Shown: piece by piece, positions 34,011 to 42,708 of the stretch
Numbering within the stretch: the first letter of the stretch is position 1
Layout of the letters: each line of letters opens with the position of its first letter
Assembly: GCA_900318015.1 (NCBI GenBank)
Contig: ONJB01000003.1
Location: forward strand, 21,359-85,358
Length of the DNA: 64,000 bases
Direction of reading: 5' to 3'
Source: an uncultured Bacteroidales bacterium
GTDB lineage: Bacteria > Bacteroidota > Bacteroidia > Bacteroidales > UBA932
The notes under the pieces: generated by a model
What the model was told of the DNA's origin: nothing
Databases searched by the model: none
The model's input: only the letters and a program-made list of their open reading frames with translations
Position numbers and translations under genes: made by a program

Positions 34011-35191
34011 TGCAATTCCAAGTTATGATCAAGCAGTATTTGAAGATACAGGCCGGCGATTGGATGGCCGATGCGAAGATGGCCCGGAGAAAGAAGAAGG
34101 AGATCCGTGCTTTCCGTGACAAGCGCAGGGTGGCCATCGCCGCCCAATTCCCTCTATCGCCGCAGCAGAAAGAGCAAGTGGATGAGTTGTTCCTGAACAA
34201 CTATGGGAAGAAGGTCGATTACGTTTGGCATCAAAATTATGCCGCCCATACGGGGCATTTTGATCACCGGTTCATTCCTGGGGTGCTTTACATACCGGAA
34301 TTCGAGGCTTTTGAGAACCAGGACAGGAGTTTTGTCGATGCGCTGAGCGATAAGAATTTTCTCGGACTGGTGGCGAAGGCAGTCGGGGTGAAGATGCCAG
34401 CGACCATCGTGTCCTGCGCAAATGGTGTTTTGCGGGACTGCGACAACCGTCTCATCTCTCCATCCACAGCCGAGGCTTTGGTTCATCGCTCAGGGCCGTG
34501 TTTTATGAAACCTACCTTGAACAGCAGTTCCGGCAACGGATGCCGGATTATCAGCGAGGATGATGCCGTCAGTTTTACCCGGAACACCCTGCAGTCAAAA
34601 GGGACCGATCCATTTGACGTCAAGCAGGATTTCGTGGTCCAGGAACTGATTGTCTGTCACGACAGTATCAGGGAACTGTATCCCGGAAGCGTGAATACGT
34701 TCCGGGTCATTACCTATCTGTGGAGGGGAGAAATCGAGGTGATGCCTGTTATCATCCGTATCGGACGTGGAGGAAAGTATCTGGACAATGCCCACCAGGG
34801 GGGTATGTTCTGTGCCGTTCACGAGGATGGTTCTATGGGAGAACTGGCGGTTACGGAGTTCAGCGAACGATTCAGCGAGCATCCGGATACGCATACGGTG
34901 TTCGCATCGCATCGGATCGATTGTATCGACAAGGTGATCTGGGCCGCGAAGCGGATGCATGCGGCGGTTCCCCAACTGGGTGTCGTGAATTGGGATTTCA
35001 CCATCGACCGGATGGGGGAACCCGTCTTGATCGAGGCCAACTGCGACAATGGAAGCGTTTGGCTGCCGCAGATGGCCCACGGTGTGGGAGCTTTCGGCGA
35101 ACGGACTGCCGAAGTGTTGCAATGGCTACGGTTCATGAAGACACTGAGACCGCACGAGCGCGTCCGTTTTGTGGGAGGCTATATGGAATAA
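34010..35191 (+). CDS. sugar-transfer associated ATP-grasp protein
   Basis: This 393-residue protein resembles the ATP-grasp family tied to sugar transfer (PF14397). CFMKPTLNSSSGNGCRII is the lysine/glycine-rich ATP loop, DFVVQELIVCHDSIRELYPGSVNTFRVITYL is the central region, and LGVVNWDFTIDRMGEPVLIEANCDNGSVWLPQ supplies the metal-binding Asp, Glu and Asn. The N-terminus is helical and basic. No member has a firm function that I know of. With the two TupA-like proteins this is the third ATP-grasp protein of the locus, suggesting amide-linked substituents. A promoter-like sequence follows the gene at 35196. Confidence 0.8.
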   Translation: MQFQVMIKQYLKIQAGDWMADAKMARRKKKEIRAFRDKRRVAIAAQFPLSPQQKEQVDELFLNNYGKKVDYVWHQNYAAHTGHFDHRFIPGVLYIPEFEAFENQDRSFVDALSDKNFLGLVAKAVGVKMPATIVSCANGVLRDCDNRLISPSTAEALVHRSGPCFMKPTLNSSSGNGCRIISEDDAVSFTRNTLQSKGTDPFDVKQDFVVQELIVCHDSIRELYPGSVNTFRVITYLWRGEIEVMPVIIRIGRGGKYLDNAHQGGMFCAVHEDGSMGELAVTEFSERFSEHPDTHTVFASHRIDCIDKVIWAAKRMHAAVPQLGVVNWDFTIDRMGEPVLIEANCDNGSVWLPQMAHGVGAFGERTAEVLQWLRFMKTLRPHERVRFVGGYME

Positions 35192-35195
35192 TTGC

Positions 35196-35203
35196 TATCT
35201 TTG
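35196..35203 (+). promoter_or_regulatory. candidate internal Bacteroidota promoter (-7 element)
   Basis: TATCTTTG matches the Bacteroidota -7 consensus TAnnTTTG and lies 21 bases before the ATG at 35225, in the 33-base gap after the ATP-grasp gene. A TTTTG ends at 35171, which would leave a 24-base spacer, longer than the usual 19 or so. It is one of only two such elements noticed ahead of a gene inside the locus. Confidence 0.4.
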
Positions 35204-35224
35204 TAAGATATTTCAAACCCGCCC

Positions 35225-36061
35225 ATGGTACTGACCATCATCACCATCAACCGCAACAATGCGGCCGGTCTGGAAAAGACGATGCAAAGCGTCCTTTCCC
35301 AGACCCGTAAGGACTATGAGTACATCGTCGTGGACGGTGCGAGTACGGACGGGAGCGTGGAGGTCATCGAGCGGCTTGCCGAGCGTTTCGGCGACCGCCT
35401 GAAATGGGTCTCCGAACCCGACAAGGGCATCTACAATGCCATGAACAAGGGCATCGGGATGGCGACGGGGGAGTATGTCCAGATCCTGAACAGCGGGGAC
35501 AGCCTCGCTGCGGAGGATGTGGTGGAGAAGATGTATGCCGCTGTGGAAAAGGAGGGGCGTCCGTCCATCCTGTACGGCAACATGCTCAAGGATTTCCCGG
35601 GCGGCCGTATCCATCGGGACAAAGGGTTTGCCGGAGAGGATATCACGCTGCTGAGCCTGTATATCGGCACCCTGAATCATTCTCCGGCCTATCTCCGGAG
35701 GTCCCTGTTCGACAGGTACGGCCTTTATGACGAGTCCCTGAAGATCGACTCCGACTGGAAATGGTACCTGCAGGCGATTGTATTCGGGGAGGAGAAGCCG
35801 GTTTACACCGACATAGACGTGACTCTCTTCGATATGGCTGGCATCAGCGAGACCAACAAGGAACTCGCTAAGGCGGAGCGGGAGCAGGTCCTGCGGGAAC
35901 TGGTCCCTCCCTGCGTCCTGGCGGATTATGACGCCTGGGTTCCGTCCATCCGCATGATGAAACGGATCAAGCGGCATCCCTGGGCGTACAAGATCGTGTG
36001 GTTCCTGGAACGGTGTCTGTTCAAGGCGGAAAAACGGAGGGATAAAAAGGTCAACGGATGA
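35225..36061 (+). CDS. GT2 family glycosyltransferase (WbbB/WcaA-like)
   Basis: This 278-residue GT2 protein has LTIITINRNNAAGLEKTMQSVLSQT, YIVVDGASTDGSVEVIE and SEPDKGIYNAMNKGIGMATGEYVQILNSGDSL. The DKGIYNAMNKG block with NSGD instead of DSDD marks the subgroup common near the ends of capsule loci. Late motifs NHSPAYLRRSLF and LKIDSDWKWYLQ also match. A promoter-like TATCTTTG lies 21 bases upstream. Its stop overlaps the next ATG. Confidence 0.9.
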   Translation: MVLTIITINRNNAAGLEKTMQSVLSQTRKDYEYIVVDGASTDGSVEVIERLAERFGDRLKWVSEPDKGIYNAMNKGIGMATGEYVQILNSGDSLAAEDVVEKMYAAVEKEGRPSILYGNMLKDFPGGRIHRDKGFAGEDITLLSLYIGTLNHSPAYLRRSLFDRYGLYDESLKIDSDWKWYLQAIVFGEEKPVYTDIDVTLFDMAGISETNKELAKAEREQVLRELVPPCVLADYDAWVPSIRMMKRIKRHPWAYKIVWFLERCLFKAEKRRDKKVNG

Positions 36062-37035
36062 AAGTATCGATTATCGTTCCGGTCTACAATGTCGAGGCGT
36101 ATTTGAAAAAATGCGTCCACAGCTTGCTTGCGCAGGACCTCCAGCAAGATGAGTACGAGATCATCCTGGTCGATGACGGGTCGACGGATTCCTGCGGCGC
36201 GATGTGCGACGCTTTCGCGGCGGCATACGGGAACATCCATGTCATCCATCAGCAGAACAAGGGTCTCAGCGGGGCCCGGAACACCGGCCTTGCCGCCGCG
36301 GCAGGGGAGTATATCCAGTTCGTCGATTCCGACGACTTCCTGAGTCCGGATGTTTTGGGAGCCCTGGTCGGGCAGATGGAGGATCAGAACCTGGACATCC
36401 TCCGGTTCAATTACCAGAATGTGAACATGGACGGTGAGGTCTTCGAGCCGAACAAGTATTCCAAGCCCTTCGTGGACTATTCTTCAGGAGTATGTGACGG
36501 AATCACTTTCCTCAACGAGCGTCTGGGATTCGCCTGCTATGCCTGCCAGTTTCTCGTTAAGGCTTCTCTTCTCCAACAGGAAGGGAATGGTTTCAAAGAA
36601 GGGATTTATTTCGAGGATGTTGAATGGACACCGAGGATCCTTCTCCTGGCCGGACGCGTCGCTTCTACAGAAACCGTAGTTTACAACTATCTGTTCCGTT
36701 CCGACTCAATCGCGAGGAATGTTGACCTGGATAAGAAAAGGAAGGCCATCCGGGATAAGCTTGCCATTCTAGCTGGCTTTGACAACCTGCGGCGGGAGAT
36801 TTGGGATGACAGATGGTTCAAGGGGATGGATTCACAGACCACATTATCCATCCTGGATTCCATCGGCCGCTATTTTTATCCTGAACGCAAGAGGTATATC
36901 AGGGCCTTGAAGGAGACGGTCGCTTTTCCACTCTCGACCTATCATGCCACCCCGTCCGCCAAGCGAAAGATCCGGCTGGCCAATGTGTCCCCCTACCTGG
37001 TTTGCATGCTTTACCACCGAAAAGCACATGTGTGA
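36058..37035 (+). CDS. GT2 family glycosyltransferase
   Basis: This 325-residue protein has VSIIVPVYNVEAYLKKCVHSLLAQDL, ILVDDGSTDSCGAMCD, NKGLSGARNTGLAAAAGEYIQFVDSDDFL, and later GIYFEDVEWTPRILLLA. It resembles the protein at 19287 in the acidic E-D-V/Q-D-V late motif. It overlaps the preceding GT2 gene by four bases. A 30-base gap with no obvious signal separates it from the TupA-like gene. The acceptor and donor are unknown. Confidence 0.88.
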   Translation: MKVSIIVPVYNVEAYLKKCVHSLLAQDLQQDEYEIILVDDGSTDSCGAMCDAFAAAYGNIHVIHQQNKGLSGARNTGLAAAAGEYIQFVDSDDFLSPDVLGALVGQMEDQNLDILRFNYQNVNMDGEVFEPNKYSKPFVDYSSGVCDGITFLNERLGFACYACQFLVKASLLQQEGNGFKEGIYFEDVEWTPRILLLAGRVASTETVVYNYLFRSDSIARNVDLDKKRKAIRDKLAILAGFDNLRREIWDDRWFKGMDSQTTLSILDSIGRYFYPERKRYIRALKETVAFPLSTYHATPSAKRKIRLANVSPYLVCMLYHRKAHV

Positions 37036-37065
37036 ACTCCATAATCTGTTTTCATCCTGTCACTG

Positions 37066-38010
37066 ATGAGGAATCCCTTGAAGAATGCGCTTTTTGCGCT
37101 CAAGCATAACCGGAAGCACTTGGTGTACGCCATGATCCATCGTTTTTCCTGGTTGTTCCGGGATGACGAGCGGTATCTGAAGCTGTATTACAAATACATC
37201 ATGGGCAGGCCCCTGGACTTGGAGAATCCTACGACTTTCAATGCCAAGCAGCAGTGGCTGAAGCTTTATAACCGCAAGGACATCTACACGACCATGGCAG
37301 ACAAGGTGGCGGTCAAAGACTATGTCGCGGGCCTCATCGGCCCCGAATATATCATCCCTACCCTGCAGGTTTGGAAGAACCCCGGAGACATCGATTTCGA
37401 CGTCCTGCCAGACCGGTTCGTGCTCAAGACCAACAATGACGGTGGCTGCAACGGGGTCGTGATTTGCAAGGATAAAGCGAGCCTGGACAGGAAGAAAGCC
37501 CTGAAGGAACTCCGGCATTCCTTCTATTTCAGGAATCCCTATCTGAAGGCGCGTGAATGGCCGTACAAGAACATCAAGAAACGCGTCTTCGCCGAGAAAT
37601 ATATGGAGGATTCCCGCCTGAAAGAACTTCGGGACTACAAGATCTACTGTTTTTCCGGAGTGCCGAAGATTTTCCTCGTTGTGTCCGGGAGAGGATTGCA
37701 GACCAAGGCGAATTTCGACTATTATGACGAGCATTTTCAGCATCTCGACCTTCAGCAGGGGAACACCCCGGCGGCGGTCCCTCCGGAGAAGCCGGAGAGT
37801 TTCGATGAGATGATGCGGCTTGCCGGAATCCTCTCACAGGATATTCCTTTCGCCCGGGTGGACTTCTATGAAGTGGACGGGCATCCCTATTTCGGCGAGT
37901 TTACTTTTTTTGACAGCGGAGGAACCGCCGCGTTCCAACCCGAAGAATGGGATGACATTCTCGGTTCCTGGATCCAGCTTCCACCCAAACAACAAGAGAC
38001 AGGCAAATGA
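37066..38010 (+). CDS. TupA-like ATP-grasp protein, second copy
   Basis: This 314-residue protein shares the plan of the one at 18384: PTTFNAKQQWLKLYNRKDIYTTMADKVAVKDYVAGLIG, LPDRFVLKTNNDGGCNGVVICKD, KRVFAEKYMED and IPFARVDFYEVDGHPYFGEFTFFDSGG. In the nucleotide loop NNDGGCNG replaces the NHGSGYN of the first copy. In the last metal-binding strand EFTFFDSGG replaces EMTFTPSAN. The two are therefore distinct paralogues, perhaps acting on different substituents. It overlaps the epimerase gene that follows. Confidence 0.8.
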   Translation: MRNPLKNALFALKHNRKHLVYAMIHRFSWLFRDDERYLKLYYKYIMGRPLDLENPTTFNAKQQWLKLYNRKDIYTTMADKVAVKDYVAGLIGPEYIIPTLQVWKNPGDIDFDVLPDRFVLKTNNDGGCNGVVICKDKASLDRKKALKELRHSFYFRNPYLKAREWPYKNIKKRVFAEKYMEDSRLKELRDYKIYCFSGVPKIFLVVSGRGLQTKANFDYYDEHFQHLDLQQGNTPAAVPPEKPESFDEMMRLAGILSQDIPFARVDFYEVDGHPYFGEFTFFDSGGTAAFQPEEWDDILGSWIQLPPKQQETGK

Positions 38011-39020
38011 AACTATTGATTACCGGCGGTGCCGGATTCATCGGCAGCAACCTGTGCGAGCACTTTGTCGGGAAAGGCCACGACGTGACCTGCCTGGACA
38101 ATCTCTCCACCGGCTTCCTGCATAATATCAAGCCCCTCGAGGCGGCTCCGAACTTCCGCTTCATCCAAGGCGACATCCGTGACCTGGACACCTGCCGCGA
38201 GGCGGTGAAGGGGTGCGACGTCGTGCTCCACGAGGCGGCGCTGGGTTCCGTGCCTCGCAGCATCAACGACCCGATCAACACCAACGCGAACAACATCGAC
38301 GGTTTCCTGAACATGCTGGTCGCGGCGCGGGACGAAGGCGTGAAGCGCTTTGTCTATGCCGCCAGTTCCTCCACGTACGGGGACAGCAAGGAACTGCCCA
38401 AGGTGGAGCACCACATCGGCCGGCCTCTGTCGCCGTATGCCATCACCAAGTTCGTCAACGAGCTGTATGCCAACGTGTTCTCCTCCCTGTATGGGCTGGA
38501 GACCATCGGCCTGCGCTACTTCAACGTATTTGGCCGCCGGCAGGATCCGAACGGAGCCTATGCGGCCGTGATTCCGCTCTGGGTGAAGGCGCTGATCCAT
38601 CATGAGTCTCCCTTCATCAACGGGGACGGTTCCTATTCGCGTGACTTCACGTACATCGACAATGTCATCCAGGCCAATGAACTCGCCGCTACGGTGTCCA
38701 AGGAGGAGATCGTCAAGCGCTCGACCCTGTACAACATGGACCTCCCGGCCAATGCGCCGCTGGACCTGGTGTTCAATGTCGCATATGGCGGGAATACGAC
38801 CTTGATCGACCTGTACAACTGCCTGCGGGAAAACCTTGCGAAGTTCGATCCGGAAATCGCCGGCATCGAGCCGACCTTCCGTGCGAACCGTGCCGGTGAC
38901 ATCCCGCACTCGCAGGCCTCCATCCTGAAGGCCCAGCGCGTGCTGGGCTATCAACCCAAGTTCGACGCCCGCGCCGGCTTTGCCGCCGCCTGTGAATGGT
39001 ATTGGAACAACATCCGATGA
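38007..39020 (+). CDS. wbpP: UDP-GlcNAc/GlcNAcA 4-epimerase (WbpP/TviC-like)
   Basis: This 337-residue extended SDR protein has LLITGGAGFIGSNLCEHFVGKGHDV, the subgroup-specific HEAALGSVPRSINDPINTNANNIDGFLNML, catalytic SSSTYG with SPYAITKFVNELY (Tyr and Lys), and RYFNVFGRRQDPNGAYAAVIPLW. This pattern belongs to WbpP and TviC, which epimerise UDP-GlcNAc or UDP-GlcNAcA at C4. With the wecC-like dehydrogenase in the same locus, either UDP-GalNAc or UDP-GalNAcA is a plausible product. Length is typical of the family. Confidence 0.9.
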   Translation: MKLLITGGAGFIGSNLCEHFVGKGHDVTCLDNLSTGFLHNIKPLEAAPNFRFIQGDIRDLDTCREAVKGCDVVLHEAALGSVPRSINDPINTNANNIDGFLNMLVAARDEGVKRFVYAASSSTYGDSKELPKVEHHIGRPLSPYAITKFVNELYANVFSSLYGLETIGLRYFNVFGRRQDPNGAYAAVIPLWVKALIHHESPFINGDGSYSRDFTYIDNVIQANELAATVSKEEIVKRSTLYNMDLPANAPLDLVFNVAYGGNTTLIDLYNCLRENLAKFDPEIAGIEPTFRANRAGDIPHSQASILKAQRVLGYQPKFDARAGFAAACEWYWNNIR

Positions 39021-39943
39021 AAGTCCTTTTCGTAGCCAGCGGGAACAAGTCGCACGGTCAGTTCAATGCGTTTGTGCAGTCCCAGTTCGACTCCTTGCAG
39101 AAGGAAGGACTGGACATGCTTGCATATCCCGTCGTCGGCCGCGGTTGGCGAGGCTACCTGGGTAATTTCCGAAAGCTTCGGAGGCTGATCCTGAAGGAGA
39201 AGCCCGACGTGGTTCACGCGCATTACTCCTCCTGCGGCTATCTGGCGGCTTTGGCCGCCATGGGCCAGAAGACGAAGAAGGTCGTGTCCATCCTGGGCAG
39301 TTTCCCGACGGAAAGCCGCAAACTCAAGTTCGTCCGTTTTTGCGTGGACCATGTCTGGCATGCCACCATCGTCAAGTCGGAACGGACGAGAGCCCAGTTG
39401 GATCGGGATCTGCCCGTCATTCCCAATGGGGTGGATCTTTCGCTTTTCCCGCTGGTGGATCGGGAAAAGGCGCGGGATGCCGTCGGATTTGACAAAGATG
39501 GGAAGTATGTCATCTTCGTCTCCAATCCGTCTCGCCCCGAAAAGCAGTTCAGCCTGGCCGAGGAGGCGGTGCGGATGCTTCACGACGATTCCGTTCACTT
39601 GGTCCCTGTTTTTGACAAGCCCCATCGGGAGATCGTTGATTACATGTGCGCGGCCGATGTGCTGATCATGACTTCCGCGAACGAAGGTTCCCCGAATGTC
39701 ATCAAGGAAGCCATGGCCTGCAATTGTCCCATCGTGGTGACCGATGTCGGTGATGTACGCTGGGTGACCGAAGGCGTGGACGGGACCTATGTCTCGAACA
39801 CGTTTAAGCCGGAAGAACTGGCCGTCCTGTTGAAAAAAGCCCTGGAGTTCGGCGCCAGAACCCAGGGGAGAAAACGGATTGTCGACCTGGGGTTGACTTC
39901 CGACCTGGTGGCGCAGAAGCTCATTCGAATTTATACTGCCTGA
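39017..39943 (+). CDS. GT4 family glycosyltransferase
   Basis: This 308-residue, fairly short GT-B protein starts MKVLFVASGNKSHGQFNAFVQSQF. It has PDVVHAHYSSCGYLAALAAMG, VVSILGSFPTES, LPVIPNGVDLSLF, VIFVSNPSRPEKQFSLAEEAV and ADVLIMTSANEGSPNVIKEAMACNCPIVVTDVGDVRWV, which contains the EX7E motif as EGSPNVIKE. ATG 39017 overlaps the epimerase stop by four bases and matches the family start. Confidence 0.9.
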   Translation: MKVLFVASGNKSHGQFNAFVQSQFDSLQKEGLDMLAYPVVGRGWRGYLGNFRKLRRLILKEKPDVVHAHYSSCGYLAALAAMGQKTKKVVSILGSFPTESRKLKFVRFCVDHVWHATIVKSERTRAQLDRDLPVIPNGVDLSLFPLVDREKARDAVGFDKDGKYVIFVSNPSRPEKQFSLAEEAVRMLHDDSVHLVPVFDKPHREIVDYMCAADVLIMTSANEGSPNVIKEAMACNCPIVVTDVGDVRWVTEGVDGTYVSNTFKPEELAVLLKKALEFGARTQGRKRIVDLGLTSDLVAQKLIRIYTA

Positions 39944-39947
39944 GGAT

Positions 39948-41354
39948 ATGGTCCCTTATTTCCCGAGAAGAATAGCGTCGAACGCCATCATCACGTATTT
40001 GATATCGCTGGCCATCGTATCGGTTGTTTTTTTCCAGTATATCATGTTGTGGGGCTATATCGTCCTGGGCATTACGTGGGTCACAGCTTTTTTTATCTTG
40101 ACGGAGAAATGGAGCAGGGAATGGAGAACGATTTCCGAGAAGAATTATCTCCGAAATCTAATCCGTGTGGCTGTGATCCTACGCTTGGCATGGGTCGTCA
40201 TCTCTTATTTCTACTACATTTCATGGACGGGCATTCCTTTCGAGTACGATGCGCGTGATTCCCTTGGATATCATGAGGAGGCGATGTGGTTTGCCGGATC
40301 GGATTGGGCGACCATCTGGGATGCTTATTTCGGAAGCGGTTTCCATGGTGTTGCGGATGTAGGATATCCTTTCTATCTGGGTATGATCTACCGGATATTC
40401 GGGCCGGTAGTTATTATTCCTCGCATTATCAAGGTCTTCATCAGCACATGGACCTGTGTCCTGATATACAGGGTCACCTCGCGGATGGTCGGTGAGGATA
40501 TGGGACGTCTGGCGGGTATCATCTGCGCTCTGATGCCCAATTTCGTCATCTATTGCGGCTATCATCTGAAAGAAACCGAAATGCTTTTCCTGGAAGTGCT
40601 TTTCCTGGAGCGGGCGGACCACTTGCTTCGCACCTCGAAAATGACTTTTTGGGATGTCCTCTGGCCTTCTCTTTTAGCGCTGAGCATGTTCTTCTTCAGA
40701 ACGGTTTTGGGAGCTACGGCTGGTTTTGCGCTGGCAACAGGTGTTCTTCTGGCAAATTACCCTTCCATGAAACGGGGATTGAGACGGGCCAGTCTGGTCG
40801 GATGGGGAGTCCTGTGTGTCGCTCTCGTAGGTGGAGGTGCGCTCATGACAGAGATCGAATCCTACTGGGAAGACAGGGAGGATAACGTTGTCAAACAGCG
40901 GTATCAGCAAACGGCTCGAGGTAACCAATGGGCCCAGTATGCGACGGGAGCGGTGATGGCGCCGATGGCATTTGTCCTTCCATTTTCCACGATGGTCAAT
41001 GTTGACGAGCAGTATGCCCAGCAAACGAAGCACTCCGGTAACTATGTCCGTAACTTCATGGGCTTTTTTGCGATACTGGCGGTTTATGAAGCTGTCAGGC
41101 GGAAGAAATGGAGGGATCTTGCGTTGCCGGTGGCTTTCGTTGCTTCGTATCTGGGTATTGTTGCCGTGAGCGGTTTCAGCAATTCGGAGCGGTTCCTGTT
41201 ACCGGGTCTTCCCCTTTTGATTCTTCTATGGACCTATGGCATCACAACGTTGCGGAAACAGACCTACAGGTTGTTTATGCCATGGTGTATAGTCGTTGTC
41301 TTAATGGAAGTCGGTTGGGCTTTCTTCAAACTGGGAAGCCGCGGCCTGTTTTAA
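39948..41354 (+). CDS. multi-spanning membrane protein, GT-C/ArnT-like
   Basis: This 468-residue protein has about ten hydrophobic segments. The first extracytoplasmic loop carries FEYDARDSLGYHEEAMWFAG, an Asp/Glu-rich motif like those of GT39/GT83-type transferases. VADVGYPFYLGMIYRIFGP and PNFVIYCGYHLKETEMLFLEVLFLERAD (a KE motif facing the lumen) also fit that group. It may transfer a sugar from a polyprenyl-phosphate donor in the periplasm. It is not a recognisable Wzy or Wzx, although a polymerase or ligase role cannot be excluded. Base composition is A+T-richer than its neighbours. Confidence 0.68.
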   Translation: MVPYFPRRIASNAIITYLISLAIVSVVFFQYIMLWGYIVLGITWVTAFFILTEKWSREWRTISEKNYLRNLIRVAVILRLAWVVISYFYYISWTGIPFEYDARDSLGYHEEAMWFAGSDWATIWDAYFGSGFHGVADVGYPFYLGMIYRIFGPVVIIPRIIKVFISTWTCVLIYRVTSRMVGEDMGRLAGIICALMPNFVIYCGYHLKETEMLFLEVLFLERADHLLRTSKMTFWDVLWPSLLALSMFFFRTVLGATAGFALATGVLLANYPSMKRGLRRASLVGWGVLCVALVGGGALMTEIESYWEDREDNVVKQRYQQTARGNQWAQYATGAVMAPMAFVLPFSTMVNVDEQYAQQTKHSGNYVRNFMGFFAILAVYEAVRRKKWRDLALPVAFVASYLGIVAVSGFSNSERFLLPGLPLLILLWTYGITTLRKQTYRLFMPWCIVVVLMEVGWAFFKLGSRGLF

Positions 41355-41363
41355 AGGAAGTTT

Positions 41364-42698
41364 ATGGGACGACTGAAAGAGTTTTTCCTGGTTAACGGGG
41401 TCTATCGGATATCGGACCTGCTGTTCCACACGCATGTGGCGGGATGGTATTCGGCCATTGGCAACATGTTGAAATGGACTCCGGACCAGATTTTACAGTG
41501 GCAGACCGCCAGGATGAAAGCGCTGGTTGCGGATGCATACCAGTATTCTCCCTATTACCGCCGGCTGTTCGATTCCCTGCCCCTGAAGCCTGAGGATATC
41601 CGGTCCTTTGAGGACCTGGAGAAAATACCTCCGCTCACGAAGGAAATCATCCGGGAGCATTATGACGAGATCCTCCTCCAGGGGAAGCCCGGCCTGCATT
41701 ATCGGCATACTTCCACCGGCGGATCCACAGGAAATCCTGTCCGGTATGTGAAGGACAATGATTCCTGGGGATTCGACAATGCCTTCAATTTCCGGATGTG
41801 GAAGCAGACCGGGTATCGACTCGGGGACCGGTTCCTGGCTTTGGGCAGTTCGTCGCTTTTCCCGACGAACAAGAAGTCCGTCCTGCACAACTTGTATTAC
41901 GGAATCCGGGGAAAGATGCCGTTCAATGCCATGAATCTGTCGGCGGAGCGGCTGGAGGAATGCGTCCGTCTCATCCAGCGGAAGAAGATCCATTATGTCT
42001 ATGGCTATGCCTCCTCCATTTTCCTGCTCGCCCGCTACGTGGAGGAGCATCATCTGGAGTCCAGCCTCCGCATCAAAGCCTGTTTCCCGACCTCGGAGAT
42101 CCTGACCGACGTGTACCGGAATACGATAGAGCGGGTATTCGGCTGCATCGTCTGCGATATGTACGGCGCCCATGACGGCGGCATCGTCGCCCATGCCATC
42201 CAAGGCGGTTACAAGGTCGGCTACAATTGCATCGTCCAAATCGAAGGGGGTGGAGACAAAGGGACGGCCTTGCTGACGGATGTGACCAGTACGGCGTTCC
42301 CTTTCATCCGGTACCGGCTTGGGGATGACCTGGAGATAGGAAAGGGTTATTCCGACTTCTTCAATGGCCAGGTCTTGGACAAAGTCGTCGGCAGGACGTC
42401 GGACCTGATAGAGTTGGAGAACGGCCGGGTGCTGACCGGCCCCGGATTTACGATCCTGTTCAGCAAACTGCATGCGGAGGGGTATCGGATCTACAAGAGC
42501 GGTTACCAGGAGATTACGGTGGAAATCGTCAAGGGCGAAGGTTTTACGGACGACGAAGAGAAACTCGTGATCGATACCATGCATAAGCACGCAGGCGAAG
42601 ATTGCACCATCCAGGTCCGGTATGCCGATCAGCTGGTGAACCGGGCGAACGGGAAGAACCTGTTCTTCCTGAACGAGAAGGTCAGCATTTCATCCTAG
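41364..42698 (+). CDS. CapK/PaaK-like adenylate-forming enzyme
   Basis: This 444-residue protein resembles phenylacetate-CoA ligase and CapK proteins of capsule loci. The phosphate loop is HTSTGGSTGNPVRYVK (about residues 116-130). Later blocks are DMYGAHDGGIVAHAIQGG, TSTAFPFIRYRLGDDLEIGKG and VVGRTSDLIELENGRVL, which correspond to the adenylation-core motifs. It should activate a carboxylic acid as an adenylate and pass it to a thiol. The FkbH-like and carrier-protein genes that follow at once make an acyl-carrier role likely. The acid activated is unknown. Confidence 0.82.
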   Translation: MGRLKEFFLVNGVYRISDLLFHTHVAGWYSAIGNMLKWTPDQILQWQTARMKALVADAYQYSPYYRRLFDSLPLKPEDIRSFEDLEKIPPLTKEIIREHYDEILLQGKPGLHYRHTSTGGSTGNPVRYVKDNDSWGFDNAFNFRMWKQTGYRLGDRFLALGSSSLFPTNKKSVLHNLYYGIRGKMPFNAMNLSAERLEECVRLIQRKKIHYVYGYASSIFLLARYVEEHHLESSLRIKACFPTSEILTDVYRNTIERVFGCIVCDMYGAHDGGIVAHAIQGGYKVGYNCIVQIEGGGDKGTALLTDVTSTAFPFIRYRLGDDLEIGKGYSDFFNGQVLDKVVGRTSDLIELENGRVLTGPGFTILFSKLHAEGYRIYKSGYQEITVEIVKGEGFTDDEEKLVIDTMHKHAGEDCTIQVRYADQLVNRANGKNLFFLNEKVSISS

Positions 42699-42708
42699 GA
42701 CATAGGAC

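Noticed and set aside
39948-41354. Membrane protein as a Wzy polymerase or O-antigen ligase
   Set aside because: The first-loop acidic motif and KE motif look more like GT-C transferases, and the long periplasmic loop typical of Wzy/WaaL is not apparent. The role is left open.
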